Assembly: GCF_001557535.2 (NCBI RefSeq)
Contig: NZ_CP014307.1
Coordinates: 1-64,000, forward strand
DNA from: Burkholderia sp. PAMC 26561
GTDB lineage: Bacteria > Pseudomonadota > Gammaproteobacteria > Burkholderiales > Burkholderiaceae
Length of the DNA stretch: 64,000 nt
Direction of reading: 5' to 3'
Shown: positions 27,300-35,443 of the stretch, piece after piece
Layout: each line of letters begins with the position of its first letter
How positions within the stretch are numbered: position 1 is the stretch's first letter
Notes under the pieces: generated by a model
Database searches by the model: none
Told to the model about the DNA's origin: nothing
What the model saw: only the letters and a program-made list of their open reading frames with translations
Position numbers and translations under genes: made by a program

Positions 27300-28756
27300 A
27301 AAAATCCCATGTGTTCTGCGCGGTATTGAGCGCTGTTTCATCGCTTGCGTTTGCAGGCCAGGCGCCCGGACTTGCGTCCGCGCCCGACATGGCGATCAGC
27401 CATCACGATCGCGTTTATGCCGCCGAGCAATTCTCCAATACCGTCTCGGTCACCGATCCCGTCGACAACAAACTGGTCGGCGTGATCCGTCTGGGCGATC
27501 CGTCGCCGGGCAATTTCAGCCCCTTGTACAAAGGGCAGGTGCTTGTGCACGGCATGGGCTTTTCGCCCGATCACAAGACGATCGCGGTGGTGTCTATCGG
27601 CTCGAATTCGGTTTCGTTCATCGATACCCAGACGAACGCGGTCAAGCACGTGACCTATGTCGGCCGAGCGCCGCATGAAGCGTTCTTTACGCCGGATGGC
27701 AACGAAGTCTGGGTGACAGTGCGCGGCGAAAACTATGTGTCCGTCCTGGATGGACATACCTACGAGGAGAAGACCCGCATCATTACGCCGGCGGGTCCGG
27801 GCATGCAGATCTTCTCGCCCGATGGCAAATACGGTTATGTTTGTTCATCGTTCAATCCGGAAGTCGATGTCGTCTCCGTGGCGAATCACAAGATTGTCGG
27901 CAAGGTCACGCAGGTGAGCCCGTTCTGCCCGAACATCGCGGCGACGCCCGATGGCAAGCAAGTCTGGTTCACGTTGAAAGATACCGGCAAGACGCAGGTG
28001 TTCGATGCCCGCCCGCCGTTCGCCACGCTCAAGGTGATCGATACAGGTCCGATCACCAATCACGTGAACATCGTCCATAACGCCAACGGCACGTTCGCCT
28101 ATGTGACGGTCGGCGGATTGAATCAGGTGAAGGTGTTCCGCACCGATGACTTCTCGCAGGTCGCGACTATTGATGTCGGTAAGCTGCCGCACGGCATCTG
28201 GCCATCGGGCGATGGCACCCGTGTCTACGTTGGACTGGAAAACGCCGACGCCATGGCTGCAATCGATACGCTGACGAACAAGGTCATCGCGACCGTTCCA
28301 ATCGGACAGGCGCCGCAAGCGGTTGCATACGTGCCTGACGCGGTGCCTGAAGGCGATGGTACGCAGAATACGCAACCGCTCGGGCTTGCAGGCGAAACCG
28401 CGCACTTGAACATGGTGGCGGTGGGTGGTGGCAATGCAAGCGGTGGTGCGCCAACCAGCGTTGCACTCTTCGACCAGGGCCTGCTGCAAGTGTTGCAGGC
28501 GTCGGCGACGGGCCTGGAGCCCAAGTCGCCCTACGTGCTGGGACTCTCCGATAACCCCGATGGCAGCGGCAAGATCGAATCGCTTGCGAAGTTCATGACG
28601 AATCCAGCGGGGTCTGCGATCGTCAACGCTATTGGCCAGATCAGGCAAGTGGTCGTGCCTGGCGCCAACACCGCCAGCGACAAACGGCGTTATCTGGTGA
28701 TCGCCCCGCAGACCTCGGGCGTGCCGGGAGCAGCGGTGCAAGTGCAGGCCCTTTAA
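27296..28756 (+). CDS. Exported YVTN/YncE-type beta-propeller protein
   Basis: A 486-residue secreted protein (signal peptide to about residue 21). Repeated blade units run through residues 35-350: VYAAEQFSNTVSVTDPVDNK, MGFSPDHKTIAVVSIGSNSV, HEAFFTPDGNEVWVTV, MQIFSPDGKYGYVCSS and HGIWPSGDGTRVYVG. A separate C-terminal region (about 375-486) is of unknown fold. The family binds ligands or DNA or acts as a scaffold; no catalytic motif is visible. It is tied by a stop/start overlap to the DUF305 gene, a pairing that suggests a shared extracytoplasmic, perhaps metal-related, role. Confidence 0.87.
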   Translation: MKKSHVFCAVLSAVSSLAFAGQAPGLASAPDMAISHHDRVYAAEQFSNTVSVTDPVDNKLVGVIRLGDPSPGNFSPLYKGQVLVHGMGFSPDHKTIAVVSIGSNSVSFIDTQTNAVKHVTYVGRAPHEAFFTPDGNEVWVTVRGENYVSVLDGHTYEEKTRIITPAGPGMQIFSPDGKYGYVCSSFNPEVDVVSVANHKIVGKVTQVSPFCPNIAATPDGKQVWFTLKDTGKTQVFDARPPFATLKVIDTGPITNHVNIVHNANGTFAYVTVGGLNQVKVFRTDDFSQVATIDVGKLPHGIWPSGDGTRVYVGLENADAMAAIDTLTNKVIATVPIGQAPQAVAYVPDAVPEGDGTQNTQPLGLAGETAHLNMVAVGGGNASGGAPTSVALFDQGLLQVLQASATGLEPKSPYVLGLSDNPDGSGKIESLAKFMTNPAGSAIVNAIGQIRQVVVPGANTASDKRRYLVIAPQTSGVPGAAVQVQAL

Positions 28757-29022
28757 GCGATACCTGTTGGACGACACGCACGCGTTAAGCCGCCGAAAGC
28801 CGAAGCTTCCAGCGGCCTTTTCATAAGCCTCGTCTATGTCTTAAACGCTTGCAGTCTCGCAATCCGTCAGCATGATGAAAGCGCGTGCTTCGTGCTTCGT
28901 GCTTCGAGAATCGCGAACAAATTTTCGAGATCGCAGGAATAAAGACAGCGAAGAATAGGTTAGCCCTTGTACCAACCGCATGAAACAAGGTTGGGATACC
29001 TCAATCAACCGGAGTAGAGAAA

Positions 29023-29349
29023 ATGAAGAAACTTGCCCTCGTTGCTGTGTCCGCCGCTGTCCTCGTTTCATCGACCGCTTTCGCCCAGGGACTCACGCGC
29101 GCCGAAGTGCGCCAGCAGCTTGTCGAAGCGCAACAAAATGGTTCGGAGTACGTGACGGATGCGTCGTATCCGGACGTCAGCCCCGGCTTTCAAAGTCAGT
29201 TTGCCAATCGTCAGGAAAGCGCTGCCGCGTACGGCGGTGTTGCGTCCGGCTCCAGCGTGAGCGCACCGCGCATGCCTGTGACGGGATCGCAAGGACGTGA
29301 TGCGTGTGTCGGCCCGGTCAGCTTCTGCAATATCTATGCGGGTTCGTAA
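29023..29349 (+). CDS. DUF4148 domain exported protein
   Basis: A 108-residue protein with a signal peptide (MKKLALVAVSAAVLVSSTAFAQ) followed by LTRAEVRQQLVEAQQNG, the hallmark of DUF4148, and YPDVSPGFQSQFANR. Two Cys near the end (DACVGPVSFC) could form a disulfide. These short periplasmic proteins are numerous in Burkholderiaceae and have no known function. The start is preceded by CCGGAGTAGAG. The 270 bases upstream hold only a weak hairpin and a CGTGCTT triplicate (28884-28904). Confidence 0.85.
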   Translation: MKKLALVAVSAAVLVSSTAFAQGLTRAEVRQQLVEAQQNGSEYVTDASYPDVSPGFQSQFANRQESAAAYGGVASGSSVSAPRMPVTGSQGRDACVGPVSFCNIYAGS

Positions 29350-29486
29350 TTCGCAGTTCCTCGTTGATCAAAGGCACGACGCAGGGCGCTCACTCGGTTA
29401 AGCGAATGCAGACATGAAAAACAATCAATCGCATTCGCCTGAGCGAACGTCGAGCGAGCAGTAAATGACTAATTACACGGCATTCC

Positions 29487-30668
29487 TTATTCGAGCGCCG
29501 CTGCCGGCCCGAAAAATTCATGACGGGTCTGCGTTTCCGGCACGCCCAGCGCCTTCAACGTCCGTTTCATCGCTTTCATGAACGGTAGCGGTCCAAGGAA
29601 ATAAGCGTCTACATCACGTGTTTCCGGCAGCCATTTTGCGAGTCGCGCTTCATCGAGATAACCTGTGCCATGGGCCGGCGCATCCCCATTACGCGATTCG
29701 GAATAGCAATAAAAACGCTTCAATCGCGGATGCTTTTCCGCCTGTGCATCGACGAAATCACGGAACGCATGAACACCGCTATTGCGTGCAGCGTGAATGA
29801 AATAAACGGGGCGCTCGGTTTCAAGCGCGGCTTCGAGCATTGCAAGCGCGGGTGTGATGCCAACGCCGCCCGTGATCAGCACGAGCGGTTTGTCAGTGTG
29901 CTTCAGCTTGAAGTCACCCGCGGGCGCAAGCAGTTCGATGGTGTCATTCTCCTTGAGATTTTCGTGCAGATGCTTCGATACCCGGCCGTTAGGCTCGCGC
30001 TTCACGCTGATGCGATATTCGCGGGCGTTTGCCGCTGCCGATAATGAATAATTGCGGCGCACTTCTTCGCCGTCGAGAACGAGTCGCACGCCAATGTATT
30101 GGCCTGGCTGGAAGGCGAGCAGTTCTCCGCCGTCATCCGGGCGCAAATAGAACGATGTGATTTCGTCGCTTTCCACAACCTTGTGCGCGACGCGGAACAA
30201 GCGCGTCCCGCGCCAGCCTCCCGGCGTGTTTTCACGCTCGACGTACATCGATTCCTCAAGACCGATCAACAGATTCGCGAGTTGGCCGTAAGCGGCAGCC
30301 CATGCTTCGATCACGGCATCGGTGGCGATCTCTGCGCCGAGTACTTCACGAATGGATCGAAGCAGACAAGAGCCAACCAGCGGATAGTGCTCGGGCAGGA
30401 TGTCGAGCGCGACGTGTTTATTCACGATCTGCGAAACCAGATCGCCGAGTTGTTCGAGCTGATCGATGTGCTTGGCGTACATCAGCACGCCGTTGGCCAG
30501 TGCGCGCGGTTGCGCGCCGCTCGCCTGATGCGCCTGGTTGAAATACGGACGCACTTCCGGGTGCTCGTTCATCAGGAGCCCGTAAAAGTGTGTGGCCAGC
30601 GCCTCGCCGCCGGTTTCAAGAAGCGGGACGGTCGCCTTGACGATGGCACGGTGTTCTGCAGAAAGCAT
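29487..30668 (-). CDS. hmp: Flavohaemoglobin (nitric oxide dioxygenase)
   Basis: A 393-residue cytoplasmic enzyme converting NO plus O2 to nitrate using NAD(P)H. The globin domain (1-140) has the key Y29 (B10), Q53 (E7) and proximal H85 (F8) at the same positions as E. coli Hmp. The FAD-binding domain shows the RRNYSLS motif, then QYIGVRL. The NAD-binding domain has ITGGVGITPALAMLEAAL and HAARNSGVHAF. The start at 30668 was chosen by homology. It is divergent from norR and preceded by a sigma-54-type promoter, so NO-induced expression is expected. Confidence 0.96.
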   Translation of the reverse strand: MLSAEHRAIVKATVPLLETGGEALATHFYGLLMNEHPEVRPYFNQAHQASGAQPRALANGVLMYAKHIDQLEQLGDLVSQIVNKHVALDILPEHYPLVGSCLLRSIREVLGAEIATDAVIEAWAAAYGQLANLLIGLEESMYVERENTPGGWRGTRLFRVAHKVVESDEITSFYLRPDDGGELLAFQPGQYIGVRLVLDGEEVRRNYSLSAAANAREYRISVKREPNGRVSKHLHENLKENDTIELLAPAGDFKLKHTDKPLVLITGGVGITPALAMLEAALETERPVYFIHAARNSGVHAFRDFVDAQAEKHPRLKRFYCYSESRNGDAPAHGTGYLDEARLAKWLPETRDVDAYFLGPLPFMKAMKRTLKALGVPETQTRHEFFGPAAALE

Positions 30669-30728
30669 GGCGGAATTCCTTTTTTGGTGGATTGGGCGGC
30701 ACAAATCAGGCAGTGCTATGCCTCTTTA

Positions 30729-30744
30729 TCCAAGTTTCATGCCA
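30729..30744 (-). promoter_or_regulatory. Sigma-54-type -24/-12 promoter for hmp
   Basis: Read on the minus strand this is TGGCATGAAACTTGGA, which matches the sigma-54 consensus TGGCACG-N4-TTGCW at 14 of 16 positions when the spacer is free. It lies about 60 bases before the hmp start, right where NorR, a sigma-54 activator encoded divergently, would act. Confidence 0.75.
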
Positions 30745-30786
30745 CACTTGCACCCTATTGAAATCAATGGCTTGCGAAACTGGATG

Positions 30787-30833
30787 GTTAGAAAGACTCT
30801 TGTCAAAAAGACTCTGGATGAAGTCAATATGAC
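30787..30833. promoter_or_regulatory. Three NorR-type enhancer sites (GT-N7-AC)
   Basis: Three sites fit the NorR core GT-N7-AC: GTTAGAAAGAC (30787-30797), GTCAAAAAGAC (30802-30812) and the perfect palindrome GTCAATATGAC (30823-30833). Three sites upstream of a sigma-54 promoter mirror the known E. coli norVW arrangement. The last site overlaps the norR ATG, which would allow autoregulation. The placement supports starting NorR at 30829 rather than at the in-frame ATG 30784. Confidence 0.7.
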
Positions 30834-32373
30834 CCCGCGGCTCCTGCTCGATGCGCTGGTGCCGCTGATGCAGGATCTGTCGCGCGATCTCTCCGATGCC
30901 GAGCGTTATAGGCGCCTGCTGCAGACCATGCGCACGCTGTTCCCCGCCGATGCCGCCGCTTTATTGCGGCTGGAAGGTGACACGCTGGTGCCGCTGGCGA
31001 CTGAAGGGCTGAGCATGGATACGCTCGGACGCCGCTTTCGTGTCGCGGAACATCCGCGCTTTGTGCAACTGCTCGCCAACACCGGGCCTACGCGGTTCGC
31101 GTCGGATTCCGATCTTCCCGATCCTTACGACGGACTCGTCCAGGCGGTATCGGGTCATCTCGAAGTGCACGATTGCCTTGGGTGTCCGCTCGTGATCAAC
31201 GGGCAACCGTGGGGCCTGCTTACGCTCGATGCGCTCGATCCGGCGCGCTTCGACAGCATCGACATGTCGTCGCTCAGCGCTTTTCTGAGCCTTGCGGCCG
31301 CGACAGTCAGTGTGGTGGAACGCATCGATACATTGGCCAGGACCAGCGAGGAAGAACGCCGGCGTGCTGAGGCGTACAGGCAAGCGCACGGCCAGAGCCG
31401 TCGCACGATGATCGGCAACAGCAAGTCGCACAAGCGCATGATCCAGGAGATCGGCATCGTGGCCGGAAGCGACCTGACCGTGCTGATCACCGGCGAGACC
31501 GGCGTTGGCAAGGAGCTCGTTGCGAATGCGATTCACGCGGCGTCCCCGCGGGCGAACAAACCGCTGATCAGCCTGAATTGCGCGGCGCTACCCGATACGC
31601 TGGTCGAGAGCGAATTATTTGGCCATGTACGCGGCGCGTTTTCGGGCGCGTCTGCGGACCGGCGCGGCAAGTTCGAACTCGCCGATGGCGGGACGCTCTT
31701 CCTCGACGAAGTCGGCGAACTCTCACTGAGCGTGCAGGCAAAGCTGTTGCGTGTCCTCCAGAACGGCCAGCTTCAGCGCATAGGTTCGGATCGCGACCAT
31801 ACGGTGGATGTCCGCGTGATTGCCGCGACCAATCGCGACCTCGTGGAAGAGGTGAGAGCGGGGCGGCTCAGAGCGGATTTTTATCATCGGCTCAGTGTGT
31901 ATCCGCTGCGGGTGCCACCGTTGCGCGAGCGTGGCCGCGACGTATTGATGCTGGCCGGGAGTTTCCTCGAAGAAAACCGCTCGCGGCTGGGTCTGTCGGG
32001 TTTGCGTCTTTCAAGCGATGCGCAAGCTGCATTGCTCGACTACGCCTGGCCCGGCAACGTGCGCGAACTCGAACATCTGGTTGGCCGCAGCGCATTGAAA
32101 GCGCTTGCGTCTCAAGCTGAGCCGCCGCGTATCCTGAGCCTGACTGCGGCTCACCTCGGACTCGACGATGCCCAACAGGAAAGCGCGAAGGTGGAAGCTC
32201 CCACGCCTCGAACGCCGGTAGAGGACTTCCGCACGGCGGTCACATCGTTTGAGCGAACAGTCCTGCAGAACGCATTGGCGCGCAACAATCAGAACTGGGC
32301 GTCCACCGCGCGTGAGTTGCAGCTGGATCGGGCCAACCTCAACCGGCTTGCCAGGCGTCTTGGACTTAAATGA
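30829..32373 (+). CDS. norR: NO-responsive sigma-54 activator NorR
   Basis: A 514-residue regulator. The N-terminal GAF domain (1-165) holds the non-haem iron site that senses NO: GRRF near 68, DSDLPDPYDGL at 93-103 and HDCLGC at 114-119 match NorR. The AAA+ domain follows: Walker A GETGVGKE at 222-229, the sigma-54 loop GAFSGA at 269-274 (usually GAFTGA) and Walker B GTLFLDEV near 289. The Fis-type helix-turn-helix is at the C-terminus (NWASTARELQLDRANLNRL). It is divergent from hmp, its likely target. Confidence 0.95.
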   Translation: MTPRLLLDALVPLMQDLSRDLSDAERYRRLLQTMRTLFPADAAALLRLEGDTLVPLATEGLSMDTLGRRFRVAEHPRFVQLLANTGPTRFASDSDLPDPYDGLVQAVSGHLEVHDCLGCPLVINGQPWGLLTLDALDPARFDSIDMSSLSAFLSLAAATVSVVERIDTLARTSEEERRRAEAYRQAHGQSRRTMIGNSKSHKRMIQEIGIVAGSDLTVLITGETGVGKELVANAIHAASPRANKPLISLNCAALPDTLVESELFGHVRGAFSGASADRRGKFELADGGTLFLDEVGELSLSVQAKLLRVLQNGQLQRIGSDRDHTVDVRVIAATNRDLVEEVRAGRLRADFYHRLSVYPLRVPPLRERGRDVLMLAGSFLEENRSRLGLSGLRLSSDAQAALLDYAWPGNVRELEHLVGRSALKALASQAEPPRILSLTAAHLGLDDAQQESAKVEAPTPRTPVEDFRTAVTSFERTVLQNALARNNQNWASTARELQLDRANLNRLARRLGLK

Positions 32374-32743
32374 GATTTTGGTCATATGGATGCCATCGTT
32401 TCAGCACACCAACGCTCGAACGATTGCATACGTTTTTGATCCAAATTTCGCTAACGAATTACTTTAAAAAATTCGACCTCGTTCAAGCGAAATTCCGCGC
32501 ATTTATTGATCTCGATCATTGAACGTCAAGGCTCTTCATTTCGGGCTTTCGAATCATTACTTAAATGATTAATAATTCGCGGGGTCATGTGAATCTTGGC
32601 TCTCGGCAAAAAGCTTTAAGTGCTTTAAGCTTCGCTGATGCCGCACTCAAGCAAGTTTAAAGTCCAGGCCAACAAATAGCGTCGTATAAGAAATCGCTGT
32701 AGCCCATGACTACAGACACAAAAACCCGATTGAGGACACAACG
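32374..32743 (+). promoter_or_regulatory. Upstream region of the oxidase operon with FNR/ANR-like box
   Basis: A 370-base AT-rich stretch without a gene. At 32506-32519 it contains TTGATCTCGATCAT, one mismatch from the FNR/ANR/DNR consensus TTGAT-N4-ATCAA, about 225 bases before the first cytochrome gene. This would make the oxidase operon responsive to low oxygen or NO. The start GTG at 32744 follows GAGGACACAAC. Confidence 0.6.
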
Positions 32744-33460
32744 GTGGGCATTCGCAGCGTCGTCATTTCATTAGTGCTGCTCGCGGTATCGAGCGCGGGT
32801 GCGCTCGCGGCCGGCGCTCCGCCTGCTGAAAAGGCGCCCGACACCATGCAGGCGCGCGTTCTTGCTTGCGCCGCGTGTCACGGCGCGCAAGGCGAGGGTA
32901 CGAGCAATGATTATTATCCGCGGCTCTCGGGCAAGCCCGCCGGTTATCTTTACAACCAGTTACTTGCCTTTAGGGACGGCCGCCGGCAGTACCCGCCAAT
33001 GAATTATTTATTGGCTTATCTCCCGGACGCTTATTTGCATCAGATTGCCGAACATCTTGCCGGCGAGCGGCCGCCTTTTCCTGTACTGCCACCTGTGACC
33101 GCCGACGCAGCGACACTCGCACTGGGCAAGTCGCTCGTGAATAACGGTGCGCCGACGCGCAAGATTCCCGCGTGCGCTGCATGTCATGGCGCGGCGCTTA
33201 CCGGTATGGAGCCTGCCGTTCCGGGCTTGCTTGGCTTGCATGCCGACTACATCACCGCGCAATTGGGCGCGTGGCGTTACGGCACCCGCAAGACGCTTGC
33301 GCCCGATTGCATGCATGACATCACCAGCAAGCTTGCCGATCGCGATATCACCGCCATAGCGGCATATCTGGCGTCCTTGCCGGCTCCGGTCGATCCCGTT
33401 CCGGTCGCGGCCGGCTCTCTCAAGATGCCGCTCGCTTGCGGCACTGTCCCTAACCCTTAA
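32744..33460 (+). CDS. Diheme cytochrome c (c4-like), first gene of the oxidase operon
   Basis: A 238-residue exported protein (signal to about residue 22, LAAGAPPAEK) with a GTG start after GAGGACACAAC. Two CxxCH sites, both CAACHG, sit in repeated halves (LACAACHGAQGEG and IPACAACHGAALTG). Each is followed by YLYNQLLAFRDGRR / YITAQLGAWRYGTR, the cytochrome c4/class I pattern. It likely delivers electrons to the CuA subunit of the oxidase. The triheme cytochrome gene follows 15 bases later. Confidence 0.92.
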   Translation: MGIRSVVISLVLLAVSSAGALAAGAPPAEKAPDTMQARVLACAACHGAQGEGTSNDYYPRLSGKPAGYLYNQLLAFRDGRRQYPPMNYLLAYLPDAYLHQIAEHLAGERPPFPVLPPVTADAATLALGKSLVNNGAPTRKIPACAACHGAALTGMEPAVPGLLGLHADYITAQLGAWRYGTRKTLAPDCMHDITSKLADRDITAIAAYLASLPAPVDPVPVAAGSLKMPLACGTVPNP

Positions 33461-33475
33461 GGCGAGGAAATCGAC

Positions 33476-34711
33476 GTGTTCAGTTTCCGGACCCTGATGC
33501 TTCTCTGCATGTTTGTCGTGGCGTCAAATGCGCAAGCGGCTGACCCGTCAATCGTTGCTCGTGGCGAATACCTTGCGCGCGCCGGTGATTGCATCGCGTG
33601 TCATACCGTTCCTGCCGGCAAGCTCTTTGGTGGCGGCCGGCCAATGGAAACACCATTCGGTACGCTCTATACACCGAACATTTCGTCGGATAAAGAGAGC
33701 GGTATCGGCAAGTGGAGCTCGGCTGAGTTCTACAACATGATGCACACGGGCAAGTCGCGCACCGGCGAACTGCTTTATCCCGCCATGCCGTTTGCGTCTT
33801 ACACCAAAGTGACGCGCACCGATTCCGATGCGATCTATGCGTATCTCTTGTCCACACCTCCCATTGCGCAGCCCAACCGTGCGCACGAATTGCGGTTTCC
33901 GTTCAATCAGCGTTCGTTGCTTTACGGCTGGCGTGCGTTGTACTTTCGCGCGGGGGAGTACCAGCCGGACACCACGCAGTCGGTCGAGTGGAACCGCGGC
34001 GCATATCTGGTTGAGGGCCTCGGCCACTGCACCATGTGTCACACCGCGATCAATGCGCTAGGCGGCAACTCAACATCCAAACGTTTCGAAGGCGGCCTGA
34101 TTCCGATCCAGAACTGGTATGCGCCTTCGTTGACATCGAATAAGGAAGCGGGGCTTGGCGACTGGAGCATCGAAGACATTTCCGATCTGCTGCAAGCGGG
34201 GGTATCGAACCGTGGCGCCGTGTACGGCCCCATGGCGGAAGTCGTGTACGACAGCTTCCAGTATCTGTCCGACGAAGACATTCGTTCGGTCGCCGTCTAT
34301 CTGAAGACGCTGCCTTCACGCGCCGGGGAAAAGATCACGCCGCCCACACCGGCGCTTGCCGAGGAAAAGAACACCATGTCGCCGCTCGGCAAGAAGATCT
34401 ACGACGCGCAATGTGCTGTTTGTCATGCGACGCAGGGCGAGGGCAAGCTGCCGCATTTCCCGCCGCTCGCAGCCAATCAGTCCATCCAGATGACGTCGTC
34501 CGTGAATCCGATTCGCATGGTGCTCAACGGCGGTTACGCGCCAGGCACGAAGAAAAATCCCATGCCTTACGGTATGCCGCCTTTTGCGCAATCGCTCTCG
34601 GATGTCGAAGTCGCGGCAGTGGTCACGTATATCCGTACCGCCTGGGGCAACCACGGCACGCCGGTGAGTGCAAAAGATGTCAACGCGTTGCGCTCCGCGC
34701 CACTTTATTGA
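33476..34711 (+). CDS. Triheme cytochrome c of the oxidase operon
   Basis: A 411-residue exported protein with a signal peptide (to about residue 22, SNAQAADP). Three haem c sites are present: CIACHT, CTMCHT and CAVCHA. The arrangement resembles alcohol-dehydrogenase-type triheme cytochromes (GGGRPMETPFGTLYTPNIS, NRGAYLVEGLGHC). GTG start after GGCGAGGAAATC. In this operon it should link the quinone or dehydrogenase side to the terminal oxidase rather than serve a dehydrogenase, since none is adjacent. Confidence 0.92.
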   Translation: MFSFRTLMLLCMFVVASNAQAADPSIVARGEYLARAGDCIACHTVPAGKLFGGGRPMETPFGTLYTPNISSDKESGIGKWSSAEFYNMMHTGKSRTGELLYPAMPFASYTKVTRTDSDAIYAYLLSTPPIAQPNRAHELRFPFNQRSLLYGWRALYFRAGEYQPDTTQSVEWNRGAYLVEGLGHCTMCHTAINALGGNSTSKRFEGGLIPIQNWYAPSLTSNKEAGLGDWSIEDISDLLQAGVSNRGAVYGPMAEVVYDSFQYLSDEDIRSVAVYLKTLPSRAGEKITPPTPALAEEKNTMSPLGKKIYDAQCAVCHATQGEGKLPHFPPLAANQSIQMTSSVNPIRMVLNGGYAPGTKKNPMPYGMPPFAQSLSDVEVAAVVTYIRTAWGNHGTPVSAKDVNALRSAPLY

Positions 34712-34718
34712 GGACGTC

Positions 34719-34877
34719 ATGACTGATTCAGAAAACGAAGATGCTGCCGTCGATGAAATCGTCCGCGATGGCCCGCACGGCGCTATTGCAGTTGCCGGCG
34801 TGGCGACGGCCATTGTGATCGGCTTGTGGTTCGCGTTTTATTTCCTGGTCTTCCTGCCGCGTGGCGTTATCCAATGA
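34719..34877 (+). CDS. ba3-type oxidase subunit IIa-like single-helix protein
   Basis: A 52-residue protein with an acidic N-terminus and one membrane helix. GPHGAIAVAGVATAIVIGLW followed by FYFLVFLPRG resembles Thermus ba3 subunit IIa, which supplies the helix missing from its short subunit II. It is easy to miss because of its size. It starts after TGAGGACGTC just past the cytochrome gene and its stop overlaps the subunit II ATG (ATGA at 34874), which supports it being a real operon member. Confidence 0.85.
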   Translation: MTDSENEDAAVDEIVRDGPHGAIAVAGVATAIVIGLWFAFYFLVFLPRGVIQ

Positions 34878-35443
34878 GCAATGAACACCAGTCGCATGCA
34901 TCGGCGGACATGGCCGCGCGCATCGAGCGCAAATGGGCACTGCTTGTCGCGATCATCCTGTGCGTGCTTGTCGCCATGACGATCTTCACGGGCCTTCACT
35001 GGGCAATGATGCCGCCCTCGCGCGTGGAGACGGTGCGTCCCGATACGCTCAACATAAGCGGTGAGTTCATCGAAAGCAATCTGGGCAGCGCGGTTGAAGC
35101 GGATGGATCGGTCACGGTCCGAGTGGTCGCGCAACAGTATTCGTTCACGCCGCAATGCCTGCTGATTCCAACCGATACCCCTATTACGTTCCGCGCCACG
35201 AGCGCTGACGTGGTGCATGGTTTCCTGATCACGAACACGAACATCAATTCAATGCTCGAGCCTGGCTATATCTCGACTTTCAAGACGACCTTCACGCAAC
35301 CGGCCGAGCACCTGATGCCGTGCCACGAGTTCTGCGGCACAGGGCATCAGGGCATGTGGGCGCATGTGAAGGTCATCGACAAATCCACTTTCCTTCAGAT
35401 GGCAAACGCTAACGGTTCGCGGAGATTAAGCTGTGTTAAATAG
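34874..35443 (+). CDS. Cytochrome c oxidase subunit II (ba3-like, CuA)
   Basis: A 189-residue protein with one N-terminal helix (about residues 23-45) and a periplasmic cupredoxin domain. The full CuA motif CHEFCGTGHQGM is present near residue 155 (two Cys, His, Met), with the upstream His in ADVVHGFLI. CuA accepts electrons from cytochrome c and passes them to subunit I. The single membrane helix is typical of B-type oxidases, the second helix being supplied by the preceding subunit IIa-like protein. It overlaps subunit I by 11 bases. Confidence 0.94.
   Translation: MSNEHQSHASADMAARIERKWALLVAIILCVLVAMTIFTGLHWAMMPPSRVETVRPDTLNISGEFIESNLGSAVEADGSVTVRVVAQQYSFTPQCLLIPTDTPITFRATSADVVHGFLITNTNINSMLEPGYISTFKTTFTQPAEHLMPCHEFCGTGHQGMWAHVKVIDKSTFLQMANANGSRRLSCVK

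Noticed and set aside
28884..28904. CGTGCTT repeated three times in tandem
   Set aside because: Short, non-coding and without dyad symmetry; no evidence for function.
30784..30828. Longer NorR start with 15 extra residues
   Set aside because: The extra codons are made of the NorR-site repeats and do not resemble the NorR N-terminus; the start at 30829 fits the family.
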